33,870 bases of DNA from Clostridium thailandense (GCF_019207025.1 NZ_JAEEGC010000119.1:1-33870), one strand, 5' to 3'; counted from the stretch's first letter, positions 1 through 8,234 are shown. The notes: generated from the sequence alone by a model not told the origin. A program made the numbers and translations.

Positions 1-1179
1 AAACATTGCTTCCTTACCAGAGCTTGCTCTAAAATACTTAACCTCCGGACTATCTATTTTGTCTCCGCCTTTGTCCTTTTTTCTTACAGAATTTATAGCT
101 ATGGCTTCTTCCTCTTTATTTGAAGGAAAATAAAGCTTTACACTATCCTGTGCCTCCGGCATGCAGTACCAGCCACCGTTTCCTCCTCCAGCGTAAAGCG
201 TGGAATATAAAAACCAGCAATAATCACTATTTCCATAATCCTTGTCTACATCAAGATTAACTTTAACATTGTTTGCTTTAACCTCTACAACTTTTCCTTC
301 CAAAGATAACCCCTTTAGTTCATCATTCAATATTAATTTTTGACTTAAGCCTTTCTCAGAAACTAAAGTATAATCATACTTTAAGGTACTGTCCTCCATA
401 AAAGCGGTTACTTCTGAAACATACAGCTGCTTGTCTTTAAACTTTAATTTGTCACCTATATTAAAATACTCATTTGTTTCAACTTTGAAATATATGAAAT
501 CTGTCTCTTCTATATAAGAAATGAAGTTTTGTGAAAAGCTCATGTAATTTGATATATCTTTTCTTATGCTGTAATGAAAATTATTAAGCTCCCCCTTATC
601 TTCTCCTTCTGGTATTCCAAACCAAATTTTAGGTTTAGGAGAAGTACTGTCTGCTACTACAGCTGTATTAAAATTTGAAGCCATTCTTTTTAAAAACTGC
701 CAGTCTGTTTCGTTGTACTGTATTTTAAACTTCTCCAGCTTCTTCCCCTTAGAAGCTGTATCTATAGAATCTGCACCTTCATGACTTGACATTACTTTTT
801 TTACAAGCTCTTCATAGCTCATATCACTTTTTTGAAAGGATCTGCTTTTAAGAGTTATATCCATTTCATAGCTGTGAGATATTCCTTCTACTTCCATGTA
901 ATATATATCCCTTACTGCCTTTATTTCAACATGAGTTACAGTGCCCTTAAATAATGTCCTTACTGCAGAATTATTTTCTAATTTCTTTACCTCTATTTCC
1001 TTTTTTAAATCCGTCATTTCTATATAACTTGCTTTTTCTTCTTCAGAAATTATTCCTGTAAAAAATATAGTTCCATGATCATTTATCTTTTTTATTATTT
1101 TTAAATTCGTTAAAGTTTTAAGCTCATAAGGGGCTACCAATTGTATATCACCATAAGTTGTGACCTTATTTGCATCCAC
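1..1179 (-). CDS. VgrG/gpD-like spike protein of a contractile injection system (C-terminus beyond left edge)
   Basis: The reading frame stays open from a GTG at 1179 to the window edge, giving about 390 residues, so the C-terminus is missing. An AGGAGGGG site six bases before the GTG fixes the start. Near residue 155 it carries QYNETDWQFLKRM, the signature of phage late-control protein D and VgrG proteins. From about residue 290 to 375 an OB-fold-like segment follows (EGKVVEVKANNVKVNLD, WFLYSTLYA, GWYCMPEAQDSVKLYFPS), as in gp5/VgrG baseplate hubs. Family knowledge: such proteins form the trimeric spike at the tip of the tube and carry effectors or a PAAR cap. It follows the PAAR-like gene by 19 bases in the same operon. 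An effector or enzyme domain could lie in the unseen C-terminus. The spike assignment is fairly sure; the exact subfamily is not. Confidence 0.82.
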   Translation of the reverse strand, partial: MDANKVTTYGDIQLVAPYELKTLTNLKIIKKINDHGTIFFTGIISEEEKASYIEMTDLKKEIEVKKLENNSAVRTLFKGTVTHVEIKAVRDIYYMEVEGISHSYEMDITLKSRSFQKSDMSYEELVKKVMSSHEGADSIDTASKGKKLEKFKIQYNETDWQFLKRMASNFNTAVVADSTSPKPKIWFGIPEGEDKGELNNFHYSIRKDISNYMSFSQNFISYIEETDFIYFKVETNEYFNIGDKLKFKDKQLYVSEVTAFMEDSTLKYDYTLVSEKGLSQKLILNDELKGLSLEGKVVEVKANNVKVNLDVDKDYGNSDYCWFLYSTLYAGGGNGGWYCMPEAQDSVKLYFPSNKEEEAIAINSVRKKDKGGDKIDSPEVKYFRASSGKEAMF

Positions 1180-1198
1180 TAAACTCCCCTCCTCTTAA

Positions 1199-1573
1199 TT
1201 AAACTTGTTGACCATCATCTGAAATAGTTATTTTCCCACACCATATACACATTGTAGTTGAATTATCTAATAAAGCAGGACATCCTTCTATTAAAGTATT
1301 TTCTTTTCCATTAATCCAGGGCATTGTAATAACTGGAGTACATATTTTTTGTGGTCTTCCCTTATCATCTGTTCCTATTACTGGTGCAGGATTTGAAGGA
1401 CTGCTGCACTTTTTAAAAGTCATTATATTTACCATAGGTTTAAAATCTCCGGTATTTGCCTGCAGCTGACCATTAGTATAGGTCTCCCGACCTGGCGATA
1501 CTTTAAAAATACTCTCTTCGCTGCCAAAACTACATTGCAAGGTTGCACCATCAACCACATAGATTTTATCCAT
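1199..1573 (-). CDS. PAAR-like tip protein (DUF4280 family)
   Basis: This 124-residue protein matches the DUF4280 PAAR-like pattern. It has an early CSFG, spaced cysteines (KKCSSP, KICTP, EGCPALL) and the closing MCIWCGKITI followed by an acidic DDGQ tail. Family knowledge: PAAR and PAAR-like proteins cap the VgrG spike with a metal-stabilised cone and often connect to toxins. The ATG at 1573 sits two bases after the stop of the Imm11-like gene, and its AAAGGGTGA site lies inside the last codons of that gene, so the two are probably translationally coupled. The VgrG-like gene follows directly, which fits spike-tip assembly. No toxin domain is fused here; it is a stand-alone tip. Confidence 0.85.
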   Translation of the reverse strand: MDKIYVVDGATLQCSFGSEESIFKVSPGRETYTNGQLQANTGDFKPMVNIMTFKKCSSPSNPAPVIGTDDKGRPQKICTPVITMPWINGKENTLIEGCPALLDNSTTMCIWCGKITISDDGQQV

Positions 1574-1575
1574 AT

Positions 1576-2103
1576 CTATTCACCCTTTCTAACTTCTTTT
1601 TCTACCCTTTCTAATTTAATCCCCGTAAAGTCTCGCCTTAATATGCTTTCTGCTAAATCCAAACTTATCATTATGAAATTTTCAAGTATGCCATCCACCT
1701 TGAAAATTTTCGTAAAACCAATCTTAGTCTCGTCTATTACAAGTCTTTTTAAGGTACCATCTTTATTAAATTCGGCTTTTGGCGAAAGACATTCTACAGC
1801 TTGAGGAATCATTATCCAATATAAATCCTGCCTCATTCTTTTAATATCTGCAAGTACTGCCGGTTTTAGGAATATATCTTCCTGAAACTTTTCAAAAATA
1901 TATTTTAACTTATCTGATATTAAGGGCGTTTGTCCTTCTATATAATCTACATATTCATTTTCTTTTTTTTCCTTTATGTAAAATTGTACAGGCATTTCGT
2001 CTTCAACTTTTGTATCTATATTTTTATCTATTTCTTTAGATACTCCAATCGGTTCTACAGAATTTAAAACTCTTTTATCCTGGCAAATAATAAAATACTC
2101 CAT
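1576..2103 (-). CDS. Imm11-like (DUF1629-type) protein beside the PAAR gene
   Basis: This is a 175-residue soluble protein with no signal peptide or membrane segment. The order of its motifs resembles the Imm11/DUF1629 family: an N-terminal MEYFIICQDKRV strand, a middle LKPAVLADIKR segment, then VECLSP, a KIGFTKIFKVDG stretch, and a C-terminal SLDLAESILRRDFTGIKLE motif like the family's 'vS..laeal...g.tG..f..v' ending. Known members are annotated as immunity proteins of polymorphic toxin systems, though many sit next to PAAR-like genes and may have a structural or adaptor role. It starts at an ATG preceded by GAGGGAG and is the first gene after the IS110 element. Assignment is by motif order only, so moderate confidence. 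Confidence 0.55.
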   Translation of the reverse strand: MEYFIICQDKRVLNSVEPIGVSKEIDKNIDTKVEDEMPVQFYIKEKKENEYVDYIEGQTPLISDKLKYIFEKFQEDIFLKPAVLADIKRMRQDLYWIMIPQAVECLSPKAEFNKDGTLKRLVIDETKIGFTKIFKVDGILENFIMISLDLAESILRRDFTGIKLERVEKEVRKGE

Positions 2104-2225
2104 TTTTTATACTCCCTCTATAATCTTTAAATTTCTTTAATATACTCACTTATTCTTAGATTTTTAAAATTGACAAAGCGAAGCTTTTGGATAGTACTCT
2201 TAAATTTAAAATATTTTGGAATTAA

Positions 2226-2446
2226 TAGGGCGATCTAAACAGACATGCGTAGCATTTGGTAATTTATGTCTGCCTTGGATCTCCACAATACTCAAGGTGG
2301 TCTACCCTCCCATGTCTCGCAGGATCATTGTCCCTAAATTCCTTCGTTCAACCTATCCATGAGGTGGAGGTCAGTTATGCTCCTTGACGGGGTCTATGCC
2401 CTAATGGAAAAAATATCAACCTGACTTCTCCTAGCTTCTTTTTTTC
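2226..2446 (-). ncRNA. Candidate IS110/IS1111 bridge (seek) RNA
   Basis: This stretch downstream of the transposase is visibly richer in G and C than its surroundings and holds no convincing ORF. One hairpin is clear: CAGACAT at 2240-2246 pairs with ATGTCTG at 2266-2272, and GATC at 2232-2235 pairs with GATC at 2278-2281. Between these stems lies an asymmetric internal loop (2236-2239 against 2273-2277), and a 19-base loop tops the hairpin. Family knowledge: IS110 enzymes use an RNA from their non-coding end whose internal loops pair with target and donor DNA. The strand is inferred from the transposase. Ends and promoter are not determined; a poor TTGTTT/TAATTA pair just after the transposase stop is only suggestive. 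Confidence 0.5.
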
Positions 2447-2513
2447 AAAGATCTATAATCTAAAAATCTGTGGATAATTTATAATTAAACTATAAAATAG
2501 TTATAAACAATTA

Positions 2514-3800
2514 TTAAGCTACTTTACCTGTAACTTCTGGATGTTTAATATCATTAATTAGTTTCTGTGGATTATAAGCAACACCTTTTATTCCTATTGC
2601 ATAAAGAACTCTTATGAGTTTACAGCACAATGCTATAAGTGATTGTTTTTTCTTTAAAGGATTATTAGTACGTGTTGTATAATATTGATGCAGTGACTTA
2701 AATTCCTTGTTCTTTTCCACCATAGGCATTATAGCCTTAAATAGTAATGCTCTAAGTTTTCGCCTTCCTCTTTTAGTTATAGTCGTTTGACCTTTGTGTT
2801 TACCAGAACTATATTCTTTTAGAGTTAAACCAGCAAGTTTTTGAATCTGACGTGGATGTGCATACTGTGCCAGTTCACAAACCTCAGATAAGAAGCCTGC
2901 AACAGTTACAAGCCCAAGACCTGGTATTAACATCATTTCTTTAGTTCCTGGTATTTCACTTAATATAACTTCAACTTTAACCATTAAATCCTCTAACTTA
3001 AGCATTACAGTATCATATTTATCTAAAAGATAATGCAACTCATATTCAGCCATTACAATACCTTCTGTTACACCTATTGATATTTTAGCTTTTTCCACAA
3101 GTAATTGAGCACGTTTAACGCCTACGCCTCTTTTAACTTTAGTTTTCCACAACCTTAAAATATCATCTGTATTCATATTAGCTATTTTAGATGGTGTGGA
3201 TAAGTGTTTTAGTGTTAATAATGCAGCTTTACCTTCCCAAGATGAAAATACATCTTTAAACTCAGGAAAATATATATCAAGCCAACGAACAATTCTTACC
3301 TTCGTGCTATTTACTTCTTTTATTAACACCTCTCTAAGGTACATAGCGCTTCTTAAATCAGCATATACACCTTGTGGCATATTAGGTTCTGCAAACCTGC
3401 CATCTTTAACAAGTTGAGCTATGACTCTAGCATCCTTCGGATCATTTTTAGTTGGAGAGTTATCATCAAGCTCTTTACTCTTCTTAACATGCATAGGATT
3501 AACAATAGCTATCTTAATTCCTTTTTGTCTAATAAATTTTGCTAAACAAAACCAATAGTGTCCTGTAGGCTCCATACCTACAATTATATTGTCCTTAGAG
3601 TGCTCCGCACATAATTTAGTGAACCAATTGAAAAATTCATAAAAACCTTTGTTACTGTTAGCGAAGCTAAGAGTTTTACCATACTCAATTCCTCTAAAAT
3701 CCTGCGCTCTTGCAACATGCTTTTCTTTTGCAATATCAACACCAACAATTAAAGTTTGTTCATTTATTTGCATTATTCTTTTGTTTTGGTTATAATTCAT
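2514..3800 (-). CDS. IS110-family DEDD transposase/recombinase
   Basis: The protein is 428 residues from the ATG at 3800. That start has GGAGGT seven bases upstream; an in-frame TTG at 3815 overlaps this site and is rejected. The N-terminal RuvC-like DEDD domain shows D22 (VGVDIAKEKH), E77 (GMEPTGHYW), and D120 and D123 (KNDPKDARV). The C-terminal Transposase_20 domain begins near IPGLGLVTVAGFLSE and contains the SSGKHKGQTTITKRGRRK region with the conserved serine of the family, so the enzyme looks intact. Known biochemistry: IS110 enzymes excise a circular intermediate and insert it under the guidance of a bridge RNA. A coiled-coil-like stretch links the domains (about 230-290). No frameshift or stop is seen, so it may be active. 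Confidence 0.93.
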   Translation of the reverse strand: MNYNQNKRIMQINEQTLIVGVDIAKEKHVARAQDFRGIEYGKTLSFANSNKGFYEFFNWFTKLCAEHSKDNIIVGMEPTGHYWFCLAKFIRQKGIKIAIVNPMHVKKSKELDDNSPTKNDPKDARVIAQLVKDGRFAEPNMPQGVYADLRSAMYLREVLIKEVNSTKVRIVRWLDIYFPEFKDVFSSWEGKAALLTLKHLSTPSKIANMNTDDILRLWKTKVKRGVGVKRAQLLVEKAKISIGVTEGIVMAEYELHYLLDKYDTVMLKLEDLMVKVEVILSEIPGTKEMMLIPGLGLVTVAGFLSEVCELAQYAHPRQIQKLAGLTLKEYSSGKHKGQTTITKRGRRKLRALLFKAIMPMVEKNKEFKSLHQYYTTRTNNPLKKKQSLIALCCKLIRVLYAIGIKGVAYNPQKLINDIKHPEVTGKVA

Positions 3801-3841
3801 TTTAGGTACCTCCAATGATAGTCTTATTTAATTAGGGATAA

Positions 3842-3853
3842 ACTTTGCAAAGT
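3842..3853. repeat. 12-bp perfect palindrome upstream of the transposase
   Basis: ACTTTGCAAAGT is a perfect palindrome about 40 bases upstream of the transposase start. It is flanked symmetrically by AGGG (3834-3837) and CCCT (3860-3863). It could be part of the IS left end, an operator, or a hairpin that shields the transposase from outside transcription. Function is not known. Confidence 0.4.
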
Positions 3854-3929
3854 ATTATACCCTGTATTCTATCAGGAGGTGCTTTTTTTATCCACTTTTA
3901 AATTTTTTCATTACAGGAATGCTCCTTGT

Positions 3930-4538
3930 TTAACTAACATTTTCTTTTTTACCTTTATCCTCTTTGTATATTACTTCACTTGTTCCTCTATATTCACCAG
4001 ATCTTACTTCCAATACCTCATCTAGCAGTATATCTTCAAATTCCTTTAATCTCACTGCCTTTTCCACTGCATATTTTGCTACAGCTGCAAGAATCTTATT
4101 ATAAACTTCTAGCTGCCTTAACTTTATTTTATCTATATCTGCCTTTGTTATTTTGTTCATGTATAATACTCTTTTTTCCTCTAACTCGTCTTCTAGCTCA
4201 TCTAAAAATTTAAATATCCATTTAACATCATACTTAACGCTGCAGTTTTCTTCATCGAAATACCAATAGGTATCAAAAGCATGTACTACATATTCATACT
4301 TTTTTTCCATTATGTTAGTTCTTAACATAGAATATTGTATGTAACCTATATTTCCTTTTTCTCCTTTTAACTGACAGTCTTTTATTTTTAAACATATCTG
4401 CTTAAAGGATTCTATAAATGAATTTATTATTTTTTCTTTATTAGCTAAGTAATATTCTTCTATACGCTTAAACTTTTCAATGCTTTTAGTCTGCACATAG
4501 TTTTCATCAAAATGCTTTAAGGCTTCATCCCGTGTCAT
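3930..4538 (-). CDS. Unknown 202-residue cluster protein, possibly cut short by the IS element
   Basis: I do not recognise this family. The ATG at 4538 has AAAGGAG eight bases upstream. The protein is soluble and mostly helical, with many Lys/Glu residues and Trp/Tyr-rich motifs (YEYVVHAFDTYWYFDEENC, VKWIFKFLDELEDELEEKR). No signal peptide or membrane segment is seen. It is the last gene before the IS110 element, and the stop lies only some tens of bases from the estimated IS end. Its charged, low-complexity end (YKEDKGKKENVS) would suit either a natural tail or a truncated longer protein. Its place in the operon suggests a role in the injection system; nothing more can be said from sequence. 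Confidence 0.7.
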   Translation of the reverse strand: MTRDEALKHFDENYVQTKSIEKFKRIEEYYLANKEKIINSFIESFKQICLKIKDCQLKGEKGNIGYIQYSMLRTNIMEKKYEYVVHAFDTYWYFDEENCSVKYDVKWIFKFLDELEDELEEKRVLYMNKITKADIDKIKLRQLEVYNKILAAVAKYAVEKAVRLKEFEDILLDEVLEVRSGEYRGTSEVIYKEDKGKKENVS

Positions 4539-4649
4539 ACCCTAATCTCCTTTCTGATAGCTCCAATAGCTGCCTTTCTATGCATTTTCTCTCCTTGTTT
4601 CAAACCTTTTAAGCTCTAATAACCTTTGTTCCTGCTATAATTTGATGAG

Positions 4650-5591
4650 TTATTTTATATTTGATTCTTCTATATCTTTTATTAACTTGTTACATGTATC
4701 AGTATCGCCTTGATTATAAAACATTATTTCTTCATCTTTTACCCTATAACTTCCTTGCTTTTCCTCCATAAACGCGAGATACTTATCTACTCTACCCTCA
4801 AGTTCCTTTGAATTCTTCACAAGCTTGATGCTTTTGTCATAATGTTCTTTCCTTATAAGGTTGTATGTATCTAATAATCTTTTTTCAAACTCTGTATTTA
4901 AACGTTTTACATTTTCAAGCTTCTTATCAGTATTAGTTTTATTATTATTTATATCTGTTTCATATTTCCTAAAATGTCCTTCCAATTCTTTTAAATTTTT
5001 TCTAGTCTCCTTAATTTTATCTACACTCCCTAAAACCTCTATTGAGTTTATAGATTTTAAAAGCTCATCCTTATATAATTTTTCTTTAGTTTCATTAAGA
5101 AGACTTTTATCTCTAGAATAAATTTGATTTATATCTTCACTTATAATACTCATCAATGGAGTAATTTTTCCATACTGATTTTCTTCTATTTTGCTTGTAC
5201 CATTGTCTGACATTTCTAATACATATTCATATGCGTTTAGTTCTTTAGAATTCTCTATTACTGCTGCAGTAAAATTACCTATTGAAAATAATAGAACTAT
5301 AATAGAGAATCCAAATAAACCTACTTTTTTCTTCCCCTTACGACCTGCTTTATTTATTAAGAAGCAAATAACTAAACTGATTACTGCAATTCCTATTGAA
5401 ATCCCCGCTGCATAACCCAAATTATATACATTATTTTCTCTACGTTGAGTATTTACAGGATAAGATAAAAATACTGCTAATATGATAAATATAAAGGATA
5501 AAATTTTTAAAGTAATTTCTTTTCCTCTGCCTCTTTTAGTTTTAAAATCTGGTTCTACATTAGGTAAATTATTATTAAAATTTTCTTCCAA
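4650..5591 (-). CDS. Multi-pass membrane protein with coiled coil, paralogue of the 6437-7195 protein
   Basis: The 313-residue protein starts at a TTG with AAGGAGG nine bases upstream. Three membrane segments are predicted by eye at about 27-45, 58-79 and 89-111, followed by a roughly 200-residue helical domain. That domain is clearly related to the protein encoded at 6437-7195. Shared motifs are YGK(I/L)xPLxSI, KYETxINxNKTNxDKKL, DKYLAF, and a closing FYNQxDxxxCNKL. The two paralogues differ in having three membrane segments here and one there. The gene follows the 258-residue possible baseplate/fibre gene. It may help anchor the injection machine to the membrane, but that is inference; no known family was recognised. 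Confidence 0.75.
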   Translation of the reverse strand: MEENFNNNLPNVEPDFKTKRGRGKEITLKILSFIFIILAVFLSYPVNTQRRENNVYNLGYAAGISIGIAVISLVICFLINKAGRKGKKKVGLFGFSIIVLLFSIGNFTAAVIENSKELNAYEYVLEMSDNGTSKIEENQYGKITPLMSIISEDINQIYSRDKSLLNETKEKLYKDELLKSINSIEVLGSVDKIKETRKNLKELEGHFRKYETDINNNKTNTDKKLENVKRLNTEFEKRLLDTYNLIRKEHYDKSIKLVKNSKELEGRVDKYLAFMEEKQGSYRVKDEEIMFYNQGDTDTCNKLIKDIEESNIK

Positions 5592-5609
5592 TTAAGTCTG
5601 CCTCCTTCT

Positions 5610-6386
5610 CTAATCAACAATGATTCTAGCTTGTCTATTCTGCCTATTTTGAACCTTTCTCCTTACTCCACTTTCCACTTCCCTAACTATCTGGCAGAGA
5701 TACTTATATATCTGCATATTAGAATAGTTGCTGTATTCTACTCCAAGCCTGTTTGAAATATAAAAATTTACTATTTCTCTATCAATATGACTTTGGTTCA
5801 TGCACTGCATTGCAAAAGCTATATCATAGGGATTGTCCACTCTATTTTTAAAAACTGTTCCGGCAAAGTATCTTAATATGTCAGGATGTATTGTACTTTT
5901 ATTAATTCCCGAATACTCTGCATTTATAAGATTTAAAGTATTGTATTCTGTGGAAAAGTCATAAAAATCTGTATAGTCCTGTCTCAGCTTTGCTTTTTCC
6001 TTCAGCTTAAACCTTCCAAGCTCCAGTTCATCTCTTTCTATATTTTCGCTTTCATCTATAAATACCTCTGCAGTATTTATGGTAAAATCGCTGTTTAATG
6101 CACCATCTAAAAACCTTACCTTTATTATTGCTTCTTTATTTGTTGCATAATATGGAATACTTATTTCTTTTTCAAGCATATATATCTTATTATCAAATTT
6201 AATTATTCCTTTTGTTACTGTAATATCTTTTTCCCCTACTATTAGATCTACTCCAGAGATTATCCCCTTTGAAAAATCCTTAAAGTAAATGTCTAAAAAG
6301 TTTCTTGGATAATCTCTTAGATTGTCCAGCATCTCTTTTTTTAAAATCCTTCCCTTATCAAAATTAGGAAATATGTTAACAAACAA
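5610..6386 (-). CDS. Possible baseplate or fibre-attachment protein of the injection system
   Basis: I prefer a TTG start at 6386, because GGAGG lies seven bases upstream; an ATG at 6404 precedes that site and has no ribosome binding site of its own. The resulting 258-residue protein begins NIFPNFDKGRILKKEMLDNL and continues with a beta-rich stretch (GVDLIVGEKDITVTKGIIKF) resembling the N-terminal part of phage baseplate or fibre-attachment proteins that describe a 'start value, then property' fold. The C-terminal half is helical and ends in a basic tail (RRKVQNRQNRQARIIVD). No signal peptide or membrane segment is seen. It sits between two paralogous membrane proteins, so it could link the machine to the membrane. 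The role is inference from position and weak similarity. Confidence 0.55.
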   Translation of the reverse strand: MFVNIFPNFDKGRILKKEMLDNLRDYPRNFLDIYFKDFSKGIISGVDLIVGEKDITVTKGIIKFDNKIYMLEKEISIPYYATNKEAIIKVRFLDGALNSDFTINTAEVFIDESENIERDELELGRFKLKEKAKLRQDYTDFYDFSTEYNTLNLINAEYSGINKSTIHPDILRYFAGTVFKNRVDNPYDIAFAMQCMNQSHIDREIVNFYISNRLGVEYSNYSNMQIYKYLCQIVREVESGVRRKVQNRQNRQARIIVD

Positions 6387-6436
6387 TTTTATTCCTCCAA
6401 ACATTTAGCTTATAAATTAAAAGAGAAAGCCTCATT

Positions 6437-7195
6437 TTATTTATTTTTCAATTGTTTGCTTAGTTCTGTTATATTACCTACTAATTTATTACACTCATCT
6501 ACATCGTTTTGATTATAGAAATTGATCATGCCACCTGAAATAACATACTGTCCTTCTCTTGATTGTAAAAATGCCAGATATTTATCCATTGATGCTACAA
6601 GAGCTTTTACTGTATTTAATTCTTTCATATCCTTATCATAATTTTTCTTTCTTAGATTGTTGTAATCACTTATTAAATTTTTTTCAGCTTCAGTATTTAT
6701 CCCCTTATATTCAGCTAGCTTTTTGTCAATATTTGTTTTATTCTCATTTATACCTGTTTCATATTTAGCAAGTGAATTATTGATACTACCTATTTCTTTT
6801 CTTGACTTTTCTATTGCAGAAGTACTTCCTATAAGTTCATTGGTGTTCATATTATTTTTAAACATATTCCCATTTAATTCTTTCTCAGCACTTTTATTTA
6901 ATGAAACAATTTTATCAACATCTTCATTGGCAATACTTACTAATGGAACAAGTTTTCCATAGTCTTTTTTATCTGCGGAATTTGTTTTAATAGCAGTACC
7001 ATCTAATAATTTTTGTGATATTGATATTATATATTTTTGAGCTGCCTCTTCTTTTTGCTCCTCTATTATTTTGAGTGCATATACACTTATTGCAATTACA
7101 GCAAGGATACCAATAATAGTCGCTAAGATCTTCTTCTTTTTATTACCTGACTTTATTTCTGTGTTTGCTAAATTGTTATTAACTTCTTGATTCAT
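6437..7195 (-). CDS. Single-pass membrane protein with helical domain, paralogue of the 4650-5591 protein
   Basis: The 252-residue protein has a polar Asn-rich N-terminus, one membrane segment at about 23-43, and a long helical domain. GGGGAGG lies seven bases before the ATG. Its C-terminal two-thirds aligns by eye with the 313-residue protein two genes downstream: YGKLVPLVSI, KYETGINENKTNIDKKL, DKYLAFLQSREGQY, and INFYNQNDVDECNKL. The basic KKKK just before the membrane segment suggests the N-terminus is inside and the helical domain outside. The conserved FYNQ-D-CN ending is the best family signature. Function is unknown. Confidence 0.75.
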   Translation of the reverse strand: MNQEVNNNLANTEIKSGNKKKKILATIIGILAVIAISVYALKIIEEQKEEAAQKYIISISQKLLDGTAIKTNSADKKDYGKLVPLVSIANEDVDKIVSLNKSAEKELNGNMFKNNMNTNELIGSTSAIEKSRKEIGSINNSLAKYETGINENKTNIDKKLAEYKGINTEAEKNLISDYNNLRKKNYDKDMKELNTVKALVASMDKYLAFLQSREGQYVISGGMINFYNQNDVDECNKLVGNITELSKQLKNK

Positions 7196-7211
7196 TTTAT
7201 GTTCCTCCCCT

Positions 7212-8198
7212 TTAATCCTTTTTATTATCTAAAGCATAAGATGTTTCAGATATTTCTTTTGGCGTTTCTATATTAGAATTAATTAAATTATCAACCTCTG
7301 CATTTGAAGCATATTCTTCATTATTAGAGGATTTCTTTTTAAATAAACGTGATATTTTCTTAAATGAAACACCTATTGCCACTATAATTAATATGAATAC
7401 TTTTTTAAGTGCTAATAACCCTACTATTAATATCTTCTTAAGCATGGCAAGTATGCCCACTTTTGATGCAGCTGCTCCTGCCCCTCCTGCAATTAATGCT
7501 GTTAACCCTAATTCTGAAACTTTGTCCCCTTTAATGTAATCAGTGTATTTTTTGCCTTCCTTATAAGAATATTTGCTGACTATGCTCTCTAATTTGGGTT
7601 TTAGGCCTTCTATTTCATCCTTGCCAGCAACTAATGTAATTTCGGTTACTCCACCACGACCAAGAATTCTTACATTATAATTTACTATTTTGCCTTCACC
7701 ATCATCTGCTAAAATTGACCAGACAAGATTATGAGTTTTTTCATCATAATGTGGTTTTTCATCCCATCCAATTATGTCTAACGTTGGGCTGCCTTTTTTC
7801 TTTCTCTCTTCATTATCTTTTTCTGTGCCTTCCTTTATCTCTTCTAACAATTTATCTGCATCTATTTTTTTAGATTCGCTGTCACTAACATAGCCTATAG
7901 GATCAAATTCAAATAAAACATACCAATTTTGTGAATTATCTTTTGGAAAGACTATCCCTTGTTCCTTCCCGGTACTGGAATTATCAATTTTCTCCATCAA
8001 TTTTTTTGCATCTTCACCATTTGCAAAACGATATTCCTCGGGTAAATCTAATTTGGCTAAATCACTTCCAACATCTACTGTTTTGGGCCCTTCTACCCAA
8101 TTTACATCTGAGTTAGTTATATTATTTGCATATACAAGCTGTGCATTGAATAATATAGAAATTAATATTAGTAGTAAGTATGATAATTTTTTATACAT
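7212..8198 (-). CDS. DUF2167 membrane protein with signal peptide
   Basis: This 328-residue protein fits the DUF2167 family throughout: VNWVEGPKTVDVGSDLAKLDLP, then LFEFDPIGYVSDSESKKIDADKLL, GWDEKPHYDEKTHNLVWSI, NYNVRILGRGGV, and the EGKKYTDY...DKVSELGLTALIAGGA region. A signal peptide (residues 1-24, ending LVYA) directs it through the membrane. One or two hydrophobic segments at about 230-280, followed by a basic KKISRLFKKK, anchor the C-terminus, leaving about 45 polar residues inside. GGAGG precedes the ATG. DUF2167 members are membrane-anchored proteins of unknown function, usually described outside injection systems. Here it sits inside the cluster, 17 bases before the 252-residue membrane protein gene. 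Confidence 0.85.
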   Translation of the reverse strand: MYKKLSYLLLILISILFNAQLVYANNITNSDVNWVEGPKTVDVGSDLAKLDLPEEYRFANGEDAKKLMEKIDNSSTGKEQGIVFPKDNSQNWYVLFEFDPIGYVSDSESKKIDADKLLEEIKEGTEKDNEERKKKGSPTLDIIGWDEKPHYDEKTHNLVWSILADDGEGKIVNYNVRILGRGGVTEITLVAGKDEIEGLKPKLESIVSKYSYKEGKKYTDYIKGDKVSELGLTALIAGGAGAAASKVGILAMLKKILIVGLLALKKVFILIIVAIGVSFKKISRLFKKKSSNNEEYASNAEVDNLINSNIETPKEISETSYALDNKKD

Positions 8199-8234
8199 AA
8201 CTTTTCCTCCGTTATTACAATTTAAGCTTCTTTA

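Larger units (their letters stand above)
2160..3900 (-). mobile_element. IS110-family insertion sequence (termini approximate)
   Basis: The element consists of the DEDD transposase at 2514-3800, about 100 bases upstream of it, and about 350 non-coding bases downstream of its stop. It lies between two genes of the injection-system cluster in the same orientation. IS110-family elements lack conventional terminal inverted repeats and often make no target duplication. I could not fix the ends by eye, so both coordinates are estimates. The long non-coding end being 3' of the transposase resembles the IS1111 subgroup rather than IS110 sensu stricto, whose long end is 5'. Confidence 0.7.

Noticed and set aside
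1535..1804. Plus-strand ORF of 89 codons
   Set aside because: Antisense shadow of the PAAR-like and Imm11-like genes; no ribosome site and unlike any protein.
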